A stretch of 64,000 bases of DNA from Metridium senile. Its lineage: Eukaryota > Cnidaria > Anthozoa > Actiniaria > Metridiidae. The notes beneath the pieces were generated by a model that was not told where the DNA came from, made no database searches, and saw only the letters and a list, made by a program, of their open reading frames with translations. The position numbers were made by a program, and so were the translations under genes. The DNA is taken from assembly GCA_949775045.1 (NCBI GenBank), contig OX459110.1, forward strand, positions 9,226,470-9,290,469, read 5' to 3'. Shown here in pieces: positions 1-14,472 of this stretch (position 1 is its first letter; every line of letters starts with the position of its first letter).

Positions 1-1050
1 AAACGAATAAATAAACGAATGAATGGATGGATGAATAAACGAATAAATAAACGAATGAATGGATGGATGAATAAACGAATAAATAAACGAATGAATGGAT
101 GGATGAATAAACGAATAAATAAACGAATGAATGGATGGATGAATAAACGAATAAATAAACGAATAAACGAATGAATAAACGAATGAATGGATGGATGAAT
201 AAACGAATAAATAAACGAATGAATGGATGGATGAATAAACGAATAAATAAACGAATAAACGAATGAATAAACGAATGAATGGATGGATGAATAAACGAAT
301 AAATAAACGAATAAACGAATGAATAAACGAATAAACGAATGAATAAACGAATGAATGGATGGATGAATAAACGAATGAATAAACGAATGAATGGATGGAT
401 GAATAAACGAATAAATAAACGAATGAATGGATGAATAAACGAATGAATGGATGGATGAATAAACGAATAAATAAACGAATGAATGGATGAATAAACGAAT
501 GAATGGATGGATGAATAAACGAATGAATAAACGAATGAATGGATGGATGAATAAACGAATAAATAAACGAATGAATGGATGAATAAACGAATGAATGGAT
601 GGATGAATAAACGAATGAATAAACGAATGAATGGATGGATGAATAAACGAATGAATAAACGAATGAATGGATGGATGAATAAACGAATAAATAAACGAAT
701 GAATGCATGGATGAATAAACGAATAAATAAACGAATGAATGGATGGATGAATAAACGAATAAATAAACGAATGAATGGATGGATGAATAAACGAATAAAT
801 AAACGAATGAATGGATGGATGAATAAACGAATAAATAAACGAATGAATGGATGAATAAACGAATGAATGGATGGATGAATAAACGAATGAATGGATGAAT
901 AAACGAATAAACGAATGAATAAACGAATGAATGGATGGATGAATAAACGAATTAAAGGATGATGAACGATTGAATAAACGAATTAAAGGATGAATAAACC
1001 AATAAATTAATAAATAAACGAATAAATGGATGAGCCAGTAAATGAATGGA
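1..1050. repeat. Tandem repeat of GAATGAATGGATGGATGAATAAAC type
   Basis: Units of 20-36 bp built from GAAT/GGAT/AAAC tetramers, mixed as ATAAACGAATAAATAAACGA and ATGGATGGATGAATAAACGA. Becomes degenerate after 950. The open frames through it are repeat artefacts. Confidence 0.95.
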
Positions 1051-1161
1051 TAAAGCAATGAATAGAAAAGAAAAGAAAAGAGGATATATACGCAAATAAA
1101 AAAAGGAAGGACGAATAGAGGGAAAGAATAAACGATAGACCTGTACAAACCAATGCATTAC

Positions 1162-1251
1162 CTCCTTTGCTTCCAGTAGCTGTTTTTGCAATGACTGATT
1201 CCTTTCATGGATGTCCCTATACATCTCGGCGTCTGATTGGTCAACAAAACG
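1162..1251 (-). CDS. CEP290: CEP290 exon 53 (last one in window)
   Basis: 30 codons, phase 0; [20 protein letters not shown], matching human VEDLHLQNRYLQEKLHALEK. Donor GTAATG; the next exon lies left of position 1, since only tandem repeats remain. Confidence 0.9.
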
Positions 1252-4200
1252 CTACAACAAAACAGAAGAAAACAAACTTTAGTTCACTTTCGAAACCAAA
1301 GAATAGAGTTGTTCTCAAAACGCGATAGTCAAAAATAACAACAAAAGGACACAATGGAAATAAGGTGCATCAAAGATTTCACATGTTTAATGAAAACCGC
1401 TCTATTCCTGGTATTCAACACCTTGATTAAGAAAAGGTAAGTCGTTTGTCACAGTGTGGACCGCAAGGTTTCGGATGAAAGCTATAAAGCAGCTCTTAAT
1501 TTTACGCATAGCCTCCACCGAAAAACTTCAACTCGTTTCGAAATTTTTCGAGTACAGTGGAACCCCGCCAGTACGGCCACACGCTTAATACGGCCATCCC
1601 GTTATTGCGTCCAGTTTTTTAGGTCCCGACGAAATGCATGCCCATACATGTTCTATAAAATTTACCCGCTTAATACGGCCACCCCGTAAATACTGCCACT
1701 TTGGGCTGTCCCTTCGGTGGCCGGATTAACGGGGTTCCACTGTAAATGTTAGAATGGTTGATTTACCTGGTCCGTCATACGCCTTGATAGTTCATCTTCC
1801 AATGATTGAACAGCCTCATTCAGCTGATCATTCCGTAGTTGTAAAGCCTCTAATTGCTTGTCATGTCCAAGAACTAGCTGACGCTTTAGGTCTTGATTCT
1901 AGAAAAAAAATAAGATAAGGATAATCAATGACAATGGCAATGGTTTATTTAATTAGTATAAGTAATTAACATAAATTAAATAAAGAACTTAATTTAGTAC
2001 ACGCTAACTAAAATAACCATAAGGCTAAACAAGTCAGTTAGCTAGTTTTAAATAAATTACAAATTTTGGTAAAAAAAAATCGAAAAGATATTCCCAAAAT
2101 CATTAATAATTCATTATTTTTCAGACATCCTTATTTTATCAAGTGCATAAGCTTGGGTTCTCATACTAATAATTATAATAAAACTAAGACATTTGACATG
2201 TAGAAGTTATAAAACGGTCTGCAACAAACAAAGACTGAAGACCAAACAAATTATCAATAATGTTTCTTGATACATGTATCCTTGTTTTACCATAGGCAGT
2301 AAAAAATACAGAATAGTATAACCAAAGAAGACAACAGAGCGAACATCTTTACGGTAAGGACACTCAAACCGTGACCAGTTGACATTTTTTGAGATTCTCA
2401 CCATATTCTGTTGCTTCAAAACCTCAAAAACTGATGCAATGAGTTCTAATACACTAAGTGTTCATAATAAATCTTCATTCTAATTTATTCCTTCAAGGGA
2501 TGTGGGAAAACCTCAGTGTTCATGGTTTGAGTGTCCTGACTGTCACATTTCTAACTTGTTTATTTCTCTTTGTTTGAGAACGTCTAGAATGTTATATCTA
2601 TTTAATGTATAGGTAATAGAATGAAATTTGTAATACCATAAAAAATGTTAACTTGACTGACGTTTCGAGCTTTAGCCTTTCGTCGAAGGGCTAATCCTCG
2701 AAACGCCAGTAAAGTTAGGTTGACATTTTTAACGTTGTACAAATGTCATTCTATTACCTATCGTTTAAATCAAACACCGACGTAGCCTATACTAGTTTAC
2801 TCGCTAGTTTCCATTTATATTTAATATACAACCATAGTACCTCGTCTTCTAAGGCAAATATCTTGTGTTTCAGGTCCTGGACGAATTCATCTGACGATGG
2901 AGGAATGACCGATGTACTTCCAAGACGAGCAGCGCTAAAAACATACAAAACAAACCGTGTTAAAGTCGTTGTTTTACTGTACAAAATGAGTACAAGCGTG
3001 ACATTGTATATTTGAATAATATATACACGACGCCGTTGTCATAGCGATAGCCAGGAACTCATTAATAATCAACATCGGATTGCGTTACATTATATGTGTT
3101 ACATTAGTATGCGTTACATTATAAGTTACTTTTGGTTAGTACTCATCTATCTTAGTAAAAAGCATTTTTCTTTTTATAAAAGTGAATGAATCACACGCTT
3201 CACTAGGATAATCGAGTGCCGCCACAAACAAAACTAAGAAGCTGTGAATTCATTTTACCTAAATGCATTACTCAGGGTTTTTTTGCAGTTCATCTGCCAT
3301 ATTGGATTTTACGACCATCATTCAGCCAAAAACGCCGTCCTTCTAGGCAGAATGATCTAGGGTTTATCCTTCTGGGGCCAGTTGTACGAAGGGTGAATAG
3401 CGCTATCCACCGGATAAATCCTTATCCTGCGGATAAAATCTATAAAAAAAACCCTATGCAGTGGATAACTTTTATCCGCGGATAACTTTATCCACCCTTC
3501 GTACAACCGGCCCCTGGTCTACCAGAGGTTAGTGCTGGGTATAAAACGATGTCGTGCAAATATAGTTGAAACCCTCTATACCGAACTTTAAAAAAGGTAC
3601 TTCTCTCTAAACCGAAAACATATCTTTTGGTCCCCAAATGTACCCGCTACACCGAACATTTATGCTTGGTCCCAGAGCTGTCCGTTATGGACTTTTATCA
3701 CATGGTGGCCATGTTTATTCCCATTAGAGCGAAAGCCTTTATTTGGAACGTTCTGAAAGGCATGAAAGTGAGGGCAAGGGAACCCAAGGGATTCAAAACC
3801 TATTGTTTCAACCAATATGGCGGCCCGTGATAAAAGCGAATAGACGGGTTTCTTACCTTTTCAATCTACTTTGTAGACCTGTTTTATCCTTTTCTCCTCG
3901 TTGTAAGGCCTCTCTCAGCATGGTAACGGTCTTCTCTGCCTTATCCAATTCTTTTGTCTTTTCATTCAGTTTCTCGCGTAAGTTTTCGACCTTTCGCTGC
4001 CACTTTTTGCTTTCTTCCCATTTTGCAACCTCTATGTTGCTTTTAGTGGTCTATAGAATAGACAGATAACTCATTACACCTATTTCAATTAACGTTGTCC
4101 ATCTGGAATGGTTGATCTGAGACCGATAGGAATTGTGGGAGTTCATTAAATTTCAAATACATTGTTTTAATCACACTTGAATGGAGCTGAATTACAGATA

Positions 4201-7200
4201 CATTACAGTATTTCAGAAGTAAACATTAATATTCAAGTGTGATTATAATTATAGTGTATTTGCAGTTTAACGAGCTCCCACAATTCCTATTGGTCTCAGA
4301 TCAACCATTCCAGATGGACAATGTTAATTGAAATAGGTGTATACACGAGTATTATGATTATCGTCAATATGATCACAACCACCATCACTATCATTTCCTT
4401 TCGTATTTTTCTGTTCGTTATGTTTGTCTGGTTGTTTTTTTTGTAGGTGGCGTTGCTGTAGGAGTGAAATATTATGCAATGACGTTGCGTTGTCGAGATC
4501 TACATGTATTGCGCAAAGCAGAACTGAGTTCTGAGTTCCACTCCTCTCATCTCCCAACCCTCAATCCTGGAACTTCCGCGTTAAAAACCTCATTTTCTTT
4601 CGAATCCGGAGAGTGAAGTAGCAGTTCATGTCAAGCATTTTTTACCATGAGCCTCGGGAGATTGGGCGAACACTCCCTATGTTATTGACTTAAAATAAAT
4701 AATCTTATCTTGTCTTGATAACATCACCATCACCACTACCACAGGTAGCCCAAGCTCACTATTTGTGTTGATTTACTATAGGATATATGGGGATTTTTCA
4801 ACGTACAATTTTTTGCCTTAATTCTTAATAAAATAAAATGAAACTCTTACCGTGTCTTTTTGTTGCTCTCATCAACCGTCTGACTGACTTTCAGGGATTT
4901 TCGTTGGAATTTAGCTGCCTTTCCCTAACGTGTAGTAAGAGAGAGAAAGGTAGGAGGCGAAGGCCCCAAAACGGCCTTCGAACTGCTGAACTAATCGCCA
5001 AATAATTCCTCGAAAAACGCTTCTAGTCCAAATCTTTCTACGCAGCAGTTCGAAGGGATAAATATGACACGCAAAAATCCCAATGGATTAGAATCAACGG
5101 CTTTTTTGAAGCAGCCAGCCTCCACGAAGTTCGAATAAAACCGCTCGAAAAACAGCCAAAATACGCGTGTCTGGGAGAGTTGGGACAGTTGAAGCCGTTA
5201 AAAAACAGAGAGAGACTGGACCGGGCAAAAACAACCACTATCCGTGGGGTGCAAGGGTCGAAAATTGTACGACAAAACTAGGAACCGCCCCGCTCCCAGG
5301 GGCGAATTACTTGTGATTAAACTCCACACTGAAAGAGAGAAACGGTCGTTTTTTCCCCCTAACCTTAATTTTGAAATCAACGTGTTCAGCGCGGTCAGTG
5401 ATAGACCGACGAAGTACAATAGCTGTCAAGTAATTCGCCCCTGGGAGCGGGGGCGGTTCCTAGTTTTGTCGTACAATTTTCGACCCTTGCACCCCACGGA
5501 TAGTGGTTGTTTTTGCCCGGTCCAGTCTCTCTCTGTTTTTTAACGGCTTCAACTGTCCCAACTCTCCCAGACACGCGTATTTTGGCTGTTTTTCGAGCGG
5601 TTTTATTCGAACTTCGTGGAGACTGGCTGCTTCAAAAAAGCCGTTGATTCTAATCCATTGGGATTTTTGCGTGTCATATTTATCCCTTCGAACTGCTGCG
5701 TAGAAAGATTTGGACTAGAAGCGTTTTTCAAGGAATTATTTGGCGATTAGTTCAGCAGTTCGAAGGCCGTTTTGGGGCCTTCGCCTCCTACCTTTCTCTC
5801 TCTTACTACACGTTAGGGAAAGGCAGCTAAATTCCAACGAAAATCGCTGAAAGTCAGTTAGACGGTTGATGAGAGCAACAAAAAGACACGGTAAGAGTTT
5901 CATTTTATTTTATTAAGAATTAAGGCAAAAAATTGTAAGTTGAAAAATCCCCATATATCCTATAGTAAATCAACACAAATAGTGAGCTTGGGCTACCTGT
6001 GCCACTACTAACATCACCACTACCACCTTCACCACCATCATAACCAACAACATCACTACTAACATCATCACCAACATCACTATCACCACCAATATCATCA
6101 CCATATTTATTTTTCCATTTACCTTTTGTTGGTCGGGAGGAAAATCAAACGGTACAGCTTCTGCTACGTCTTGTGTCTCTACGGCAACTATCTCACCCTC
6201 TGCTCTCTCAACACCTAGTTGATCTTCTAAAGACTTCACCTTCTTACGAAGCTTCTCGGCTTCGGATTCTGCTCGTACAACCTACGGAAAGCAATCGGGA
6301 AATGAGTTGTGCTTCCAAAAATTATGGCATTCCTGTGTTATAACAATATATATTCCCCTTCACAGTTCCCTGAGCCATCTTGAAAAGTAGCCGGGCCTTT
6401 GCATCGAAGCGAGACGAACGTTGAGCTTGCAATGATAAAGACACGTGAATAATTGTCCGGCCAGGTGTAAAAGTTTTCTTCATTGCAAGCTGAACGTTCA
6501 TCTCGCCACGATTCAAAGACCCATCTACCTCTCAAGATGGCGCAGGGAACTGTGAATGGGACTATTAGCTCAGTTATTCGAGTAACCACTACATATAGTC
6601 GTTTTTGCAGTGAGTAACTGTGGATGTATCATTGCTCAGTCGTTTTTGAAGTAACTGTCGATGCATCGATTTATTCAGTTATTTGAGTAAACACCACTTT
6701 TATCAATCGTTATATCAATCAATGTACCTAATTGTAAGTGGACTGATTTCTTACCTTTCTCCGGACTTCAAACAGTTCTTCTTCTCTGCTTTCTAATCGA
6801 TCCTGAACACTCTCCAAGTCCTTTACTTCAGCGCCAAGTTTTAGCAATGCAGAATCTCGTTTGGATAATTCCTGATAGAAATAAGTGGAAGATGGGTTAA
6901 ATAAGATGTAAAAAAGGACCGGGAGAATTAGTACGGGGAGAAAAGGGAGGAATGGGGCAAGGGGAAAAAAAAAAAACAACGACCAGGGGAAGGACGGAGA
7001 GACGAAAATTTAGAAAGAGACTAATGTTGAGGGAGGAAGGAACTAGAAAGGAAGAAAAACATACGTCCTTTTCAAGATTTCTGATTGTTGTCGCTGTAAT
7101 CTCTCGGCTTATAAGAAATCTCATTCAAAATCGAGGACAGTAGAGCCTCGAGAACTCTTTGAATGATATATATTATTTTGTCGACGCTTATAAGTCGTCT

Positions 7201-8748
7201 GAGTATATATAATCATATTGTGCTGTGAAACTGAGGCTTCTCTGGATGTTTAATTGTTTTTATAAGCGGGTTTTTACTTGGAAGGATCAAATGTTCAAAA
7301 TCACGGAGAAATGTTTTCCGATGAGGAAGGAAGGAAGGAAAAGGAAAAGGAAGGAAGAAAAAGGAAGGAAGAAAAAGGAAGGAAGAAAAAGAAAGAAAAA
7401 GGAAGGAAGGAAAAGGAAGGAAGGAAAAGAAAGAAAAAGGAAGGAAGGAAAAGGATGGAAGAAAAAGGAAACAAGGATTTCCTGCCAGCAGTCTCTCTCG
7501 TTGCCATTTCTGACAAGGCATTTTGAAAATACCATGACAACAACAGTCGGTCTTTTTTTTACTGAACGATTCAATGACGCCTGTATCATCACCTGCTACC
7601 ATGACAACAACAGTCGGTACCCGTCACTAATAACAACTGACACCTGTCAATCATCAAGTACGATTAAAAACAACGTAATAAAACATGAAAAACAGTGTTT
7701 TCTAACATGTAAGGCTCAGTGGTCTAGTGGTATGATTCTCGCTTTGGGTGCGAGAGGCCAGGGGTTCGATTCCCCTCTGAGCCCTAATTTTTTTTCGATT
7801 TCCTTCTCAAACACTTCAAAAATCACTTTAATAACAATATTTTTAAATTGGTTTAGCATCAATAAATCAAAAATATCCTTTGTACTTTAAAATGATAAAA
7901 TAAAATGTTTTAAAAGGTTCCACTCAACATCGATAGCGTGTAATATATTCTTTAGAATTTAACTACGGGCCGTGTATTTTTTGTGTTTCAATAGTAATAT
8001 GTATATTCCTTTAAATTACCACGGGCTGTAGTCAAATTGTATGATTAAACTGGAGTATTGATGTTTTAGATTTTGAGTTTTAAAATTGTTCAAACAAGAT
8101 TATTTGTTCAGTTTGTGGGAATTGTCTGTTTTCAAAGGGAATGAAAGGACTGGAGAAGGTGAAGGACGGACAGACGAAAATCTAGATAAGAAACAAATGT
8201 AGAAAGGGAGAAAGGAAGAAAAAGGAAGAAAGAAAAAGGAAGAAAGAAAAAGGAAGAAAGAAAAAGGAAGGAATAAAAAGGAAAGAAAGAAAAGGAAAGA
8301 TTTCCTGCCATCAGAGTCTCTCTCATTGCCATTTCGGACAAGGCATTTTCTTGTCAGAAATCGCAACTGGACAGACTCTGTTAGCAGGGAAAGGAAGGAT
8401 TGAATAGTTCTAACGGAATGGACGATATAATTCAGGAAAAGGGTCGGCAAGAATCACCTGTTTTAGTTTATCTTTCTCTTCTATAAGAGAAGTCTCTTTT
8501 TCTTTTTTGTTTTTTAGTTCTCGTTTTAGTTTCTCCATTCTTTCTTGTAACTCTTCGATACGGGTCTAAAACATGGATAAAGTACAATAATTAATGATGA
8601 ATATTGTGAATGGTGACGATAATGGTTATGAATGTGGTGATGACGATGATGGCAATGATGGTGGTTAGTATTGTAGTGGTGGTGATGACGATGATGGCAA
8701 TGATGGTGGTTATTATTGTGGTGGTGGTGATGACGGTTGTAGTAGTGG

Positions 8749-8816
<68 letters not shown>

Positions 8817-11800
8817 TCGGTGGTGGTGGCAATGATAGTGCTAATGTCGATGATTGACAATAATAGCTATGATTTCATTGATGTTGATGATGACTGATGA
8901 CAATAATGATAAAATAATGATGACATTGGTGAGGATGATCATGATGATAATTTGATGGAATCTACGTATACCTGTAATCCCGAAGTTTGTTTATTGACAA
9001 CATGCTGTACGTTGACTTCTTCTTCTGCTTTCTTTGCGTGGACCTACCACAAAAATAACACACAAATTTAAGAATAAATGTACAAGAACAAGAATACATG
9101 TCAGACAGTCGGAGATTAAACAAAAAATTAGAACTATTCTATACAAGAAATACCCAAGAATAAAAAAAGAGAGACTAAAAAGAAATCAGTTCCTTATACA
9201 ATTCTCTGCGCCATTTTCAAGGGTAGCCGTGCCTTTACATCAATGCCGAGAACGAACGGTTGGTATGGAATGATAGAGACTTTTTTAACACCTTGGACAA
9301 TTATTCATTACAAGCTCACCGTTCGTCTCGCTTTGAAGTAAAGGCACGATCAATATTATAGGTGATATAATGAAATTTGTAACACCGTAAAAAAATGTTG
9401 ACTTAACTTTACTGACGTTTCGAGCTTTAGCCCGTCGTTGGAGTAAAAAGGGCTAAAGTTCGAAACGTCAGTAAAGTTAAGTCAACATTTTTTACGGTGT
9501 TACAAATTTCATTATATCACCTATCGTTTATATCAAATTAAACATCGACGCTGCCTATATACTAGTTTACTCGCTAGTTTCCATTTATTATTGACAAAAT
9601 TGGTAACGATGATAAGGACTAAGAATAAGAGAAAAGAGAGGGATCAGCATGTTGGGTGTCAATTGAAAAGAACGATAAAAACACTCTTATTCTTAACGTA
9701 GTTGCTTACTACACTGGAAAAAAGATTAACGTAAAAAACGTCAGTAAGTTAAACAAATCTTTTTATTATATACGATCTACTTTTTTTACTCTAAATGTTT
9801 TGTAAAAAAGAAACACAAATCAAAATATACGAAATTCCATTGTTTTTGTAAATACGTACAAACAATTTATATAACATAAAATGCACAGAGATATTAAAGG
9901 CAAATCTTTTTATGATATATGATCTACTTTTGTTATTCTAAATGTTTTGTAAAAAAGATAAATGAACCAAAATAAACGACCGAAATCTCATTGTTATTGT
10001 AATTCCATCAGTTTAATGTAAATACGAAGAAACAATTTATATTACATAAAATACGTCAGTAAGCTCAACAAATCTTTTAATGATATACGATCTATTTTTT
10101 TTTACTCTAAATGTTTTGTAAAAAAAAAAGGAAAAGAAACCAAAAGAAACAAAAGAAATCTCATTATTATTGTAATGTCATCAGTTTAAGGTAAATACGA
10201 ACAAACAATTTATATTATATAAGATGCACAAAGATATTAAAGTCATGAATCTAGGCTCAACAAATCTTTTTATGATGTACGATCTACTTTTGTTACTCTA
10301 AATGTTTTGTAAAAAAGATAAATAAACCAAAATAAACGACCGAAATTTCATTGTCATTGTAATTTCATCAGTTTAATGTAAATACAAAGAATATTACATA
10401 AAATACGTCAGTAAGCTCAACAAATCTTTTAATGATATACCATCTACTTTTTTTACTCTAAATGTTTTGTAAAAAGATAAATAAACCAAAGTAAACAACC
10501 AAAATCTCATTGTCATTGTAATTTCATCAGTTTAATGTAAATACAAAGAAACAATTTACATTACATAAAATACGTCAGTAAGTTCAACAAATCTTTTTTA
10601 TGATGTACGATCTACTTTTTTCACTCTAAATGTTTTGTAAAAAGATAAATAAACCAAAATAAACAACCAAAATCTCATTGTCATTGTAATTCCATCAGTT
10701 TAATGTAAATACGAAGAAACAATTTATATAACATAAAATGCACAGAGATATTAAAGGCAAATCTTTTTATGATATATGATCTACTTTTTTTACTCTAAAT
10801 GTTTTGTAAAAAGATAAATAAACCAAAATAAACAACCAAAATCTCATTGTCATTGTAATTCCATCAGTTTAATGTAAATACGAAGAAACAATTTATATAA
10901 CATAAAATGCACAGAAATATTAAAGTCATGAATCTAAGCTCACAAATCTTTTTATGATATATGATCAACTTTTGCCACTCTTGTAAATGTTTTGTAAAAA
11001 AGGAAAATTATCCAAAAAACGACCGAAATCTTATTGTTTTTATAATTTCATCAGTTTAATGTAAATACGAAGAAACAATTTATATAACATAAAATACACA
11101 GATATATTAAAGTCATGAATCTAAGCTCACAAATCTTTTTATGATATATGATCAACTTTTGCCACTCTTAAATGTTTTGTAAAAAAGGAAAATCATCCAA
11201 AAAACGACCGAAATCTTATTGTTATTATAATTTCATATGTCTAATGTAAATACGAACAAACAATTTATATTACATAAAATACATAGAGATATTACATATA
11301 AAATCTCCAAGCACCCATGTAATATTCTGGTTTTATATAATTATCAATGAAAAAGAAAAGAAAACTTTTTCTGAGACAAGAAGCTACCGTAAAGCTGTGT
11401 AATACTATTGATGATTTTTTCACATTTTTTCAAAATAAAGAAATATAGGTATTTCACTGATAATTATAACTCAAACTAGAGATATTTAAGCCACGAATCA
11501 AGTATGAATGAAGAATGTTATTAAAATATTTTTCGTGTTTTTTATTTTTTACTGAACGATTCAATGACGCCTGTATCATCACCTGCTACCATGACAACAA
11601 CAGTCGGTACCCGTCACTAATAACAGTTGACACCTGTCAATCATCAGGTACGACTTAAAACAACTTAATAAAAAATGAAAAACTATGTTTTTCCAAACAT
11701 GTAAGGCTCAGTGGTCTAGTGGTATGATTCTCGCTTTGGGTGCGAGAGGCCAGGGGTTCGATTCCCCTCTGAGCCCTAATTTTTTTTTCCGATTTCCTTC

Positions 11801-14257
11801 TAAACACTTCAGTGTCCTCCTATCCGGACCAAACAAGCTCGGACAATAACTTATTTATTATATGGCCAACTAGAAATTGAAGAGAAAATAATCGTGATAT
11901 TAAGATTAAAGGCTTTTGTATACAGTCTGAAACATGTTGACGATCGTTTGTTTACATCAAAAAGACACTTATCTGTCACACACGTCAAAAACAATTTGCA
12001 ATCTGATTGGTTCTTCAGTTTAAGTTGCTAAATTTGATTAACTTAAACTTTGATATGAGCTGTCACTGTCCAGAAATATCATTTTTAGTAAGATAGACAA
12101 GATATTCAGTGAAGTTCACAAAAATATAAAATATGGAGTCTGCTTAAAAAATAACTCAGTCGTATGGAAAATCTATATTTAATCAAGGAGGAGATTAGCA
12201 AAAGACTGAGCAGGTCCGTATAGTGAAAAACCGCCCGAGGTCTTGGATGTACGTTTTCCAAGACCGAGGGCAGTTTTTCACTATACGGACCGACCTTTAG
12301 CCGGTAAATAACTTATTTATTTTTGTTATTACTAACTTCAGAGTCAAACGAGTCAAAACTCGAATGTGTTTATGCAAATTCAAACGTGCAACGATAAATC
12401 AATTAATGTGTCTTTTTTAATGCTTTCTCTACAAAATACAGCCAAAAGCAGTTCAAAAAAGCTGTCGTTTAGTCAGAGTCTGAATCGTCACTTATAATCA
12501 TTCTTCGGCGTTTGTTGATTCCTTTTTCTTCATCAAGTTTCACTGTGAAGAAATGTTGCCGACAGGATACCGTGAAAAACCGGACCGAGCGCTAGCCAAT
12601 CACAGCGCGCGAACAGTACTAAGATACCGGACAGAAAAAAGGAAATATAGGCATTTCATTGATCGTTATATATTAAACTAGAGATATATATTTAAGCCAC
12701 GAATCAAGTATGAATAAGAAGTACTCCGACGAAGGGCTAAAACTCGAAACGTCAGTAAATTTAAGTCAACATTTTTTTACGGTGTTACAAATTTCATTAT
12801 ATTACCTATCGTTTACATCAAACACCGACGCAGCCTATACTAGTTTACTTGCTAGTTTCCATTTAAGTCAAGTTAAGTCAACATTTTTTTATGGTGTTAC
12901 AAATTTCATTATATTACCTATCGTTTACATCAAACACCGACGCAGCCTATACTAGTTTACTTTCTAGTTTCCATTTAAGTCAAGTTAAGTCAACCTTTTT
13001 TTACGGTGTTACAAATTTCATTATATTACCTATCGTTTACATCAAACACCGACGCAGCCTATACTAGTTTACTTGCTAGTTTCCATTTAAGTCAAGTTAA
13101 GTCAACATTTTTTACGGTGTTACAAATTTCATTATATTACCTATCGTTTATATCAAACACCGACGCAGCCTATACTAGTTTGCTCGCTAGTTTCCATTTA
13201 TAAATAAGGAGTGTTATTAAAAGATTTTTCGTATTTTTCATTTTTATTGAACGATTCAATGACGCCTGTATCATCACCTGCTACCATGACAACAACAGTC
13301 GGTACCCGTCAATAATAACAACTGACACCTGTCAATCATCAGGTACGACTAAAAACAACGTAATAAAAAATGAAAAACAGTGTATTTCTAACATGTAAGG
13401 CTCAGTGGTCTAGTGGTATGATTCTCGCTTTGGGTGCGAGAGGCCAGGGGTTCGATTCCCCTCTGAGCCCAATTTTTTTTTCTCTTTCCTACTCAAAAAT
13501 CACTTATATAACAATATTTTTAAATGGGTTTTGCCTTAATAAATCAAAAATACCCTTTGTACTTTAAAATGATAAAATAAAATGTTTTAAAAGGTTCTAC
13601 TCAACATTTTCTAAGATTTCTTTTTTTCGTCGATTAACCTCAGCCTCGATAGCGTGTAATGTGGCTATTGTCTGTTTTTAAAGGGGATTTACATGCAACT
13701 GTTCCTAAAACAAACTATATTATTCTACGTGGCGGTGACTATATGTATGTCTTCTTTCAGTTTCTCCTTTCGAGTTTAAACTAAGGGTCAAGAGGGTTTT
13801 TGTGGCTACTGCATTCTGGGAATGCGTAGCCACTATGTCATCGAGTCGTGTAAGGATGTCAGGCTGTAAGAAATCGGTATTTTTTAAAATACGTAAAAGA
13901 AATGTTTCTTTGGCAACATCGACGCAGCACAAAACACATTTCTCGGTATCTTCAATATTACTCAAAATTTTTTCACACAACTAGTTAAACCGTTTTCATC
14001 ATTTTGTTTGTTTGTCGGTCGATCTGTCAGTCAGTCAGTCTTACAGAGTATCAATAATAACGTCTTATTCCTTGTGCTTTTTTAGCTCATGTTATATATT
14101 TGTCTGTCTGTCGGTCGGTCTTATTGAACGTTTTGTTACCTGTTCGTTTTCTTCAGCTGTTGTCATGGTTTCATGTCTGTCTCTCTGTTTTGGTGTCAAG
14201 AATGACGCGTCCATATAATATACCTGTACGTTTTTAGCTGCTGTTATTTGTGTCCAC

Positions 14258-14317
<60 letters not shown>

Positions 14318-14400
14318 TTATCTGTCCATCTCTAAATGCTTTATTGTAGAGTCAATAATGATATCCATGCACGTTTTTAGCTGCTGTTATTTGTGTCCAC

Positions 14401-14472
<72 letters not shown>

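Noticed and set aside
5038..5703. Identical 66-codon ORFs on both arms of the big palindrome as a possible transposon gene.
   Set aside because: Too short, no recognisable domain, and identity is explained by the inverted duplication itself.
4733..6008. CCACTAC target duplication as firm proof of transposition.
   Set aside because: The flanks are CCACTACCA-type low-complexity sequence, so a 7-bp match could be chance; kept only as supporting evidence.
7065..7115. Possible small CEP290 exon around [11 protein letters not shown].
   Set aside because: Any usable splice choice leaves a phase that breaks exon 48, and the human protein needs no extra sequence there.
13602..13672. Exon-like minus-strand sequence reading [20 protein letters not shown] before a stop.
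   Set aside because: The same sequence recurs in the family G repeat (7921, 43552-43741), there is no good donor, and it has no CEP290 counterpart.
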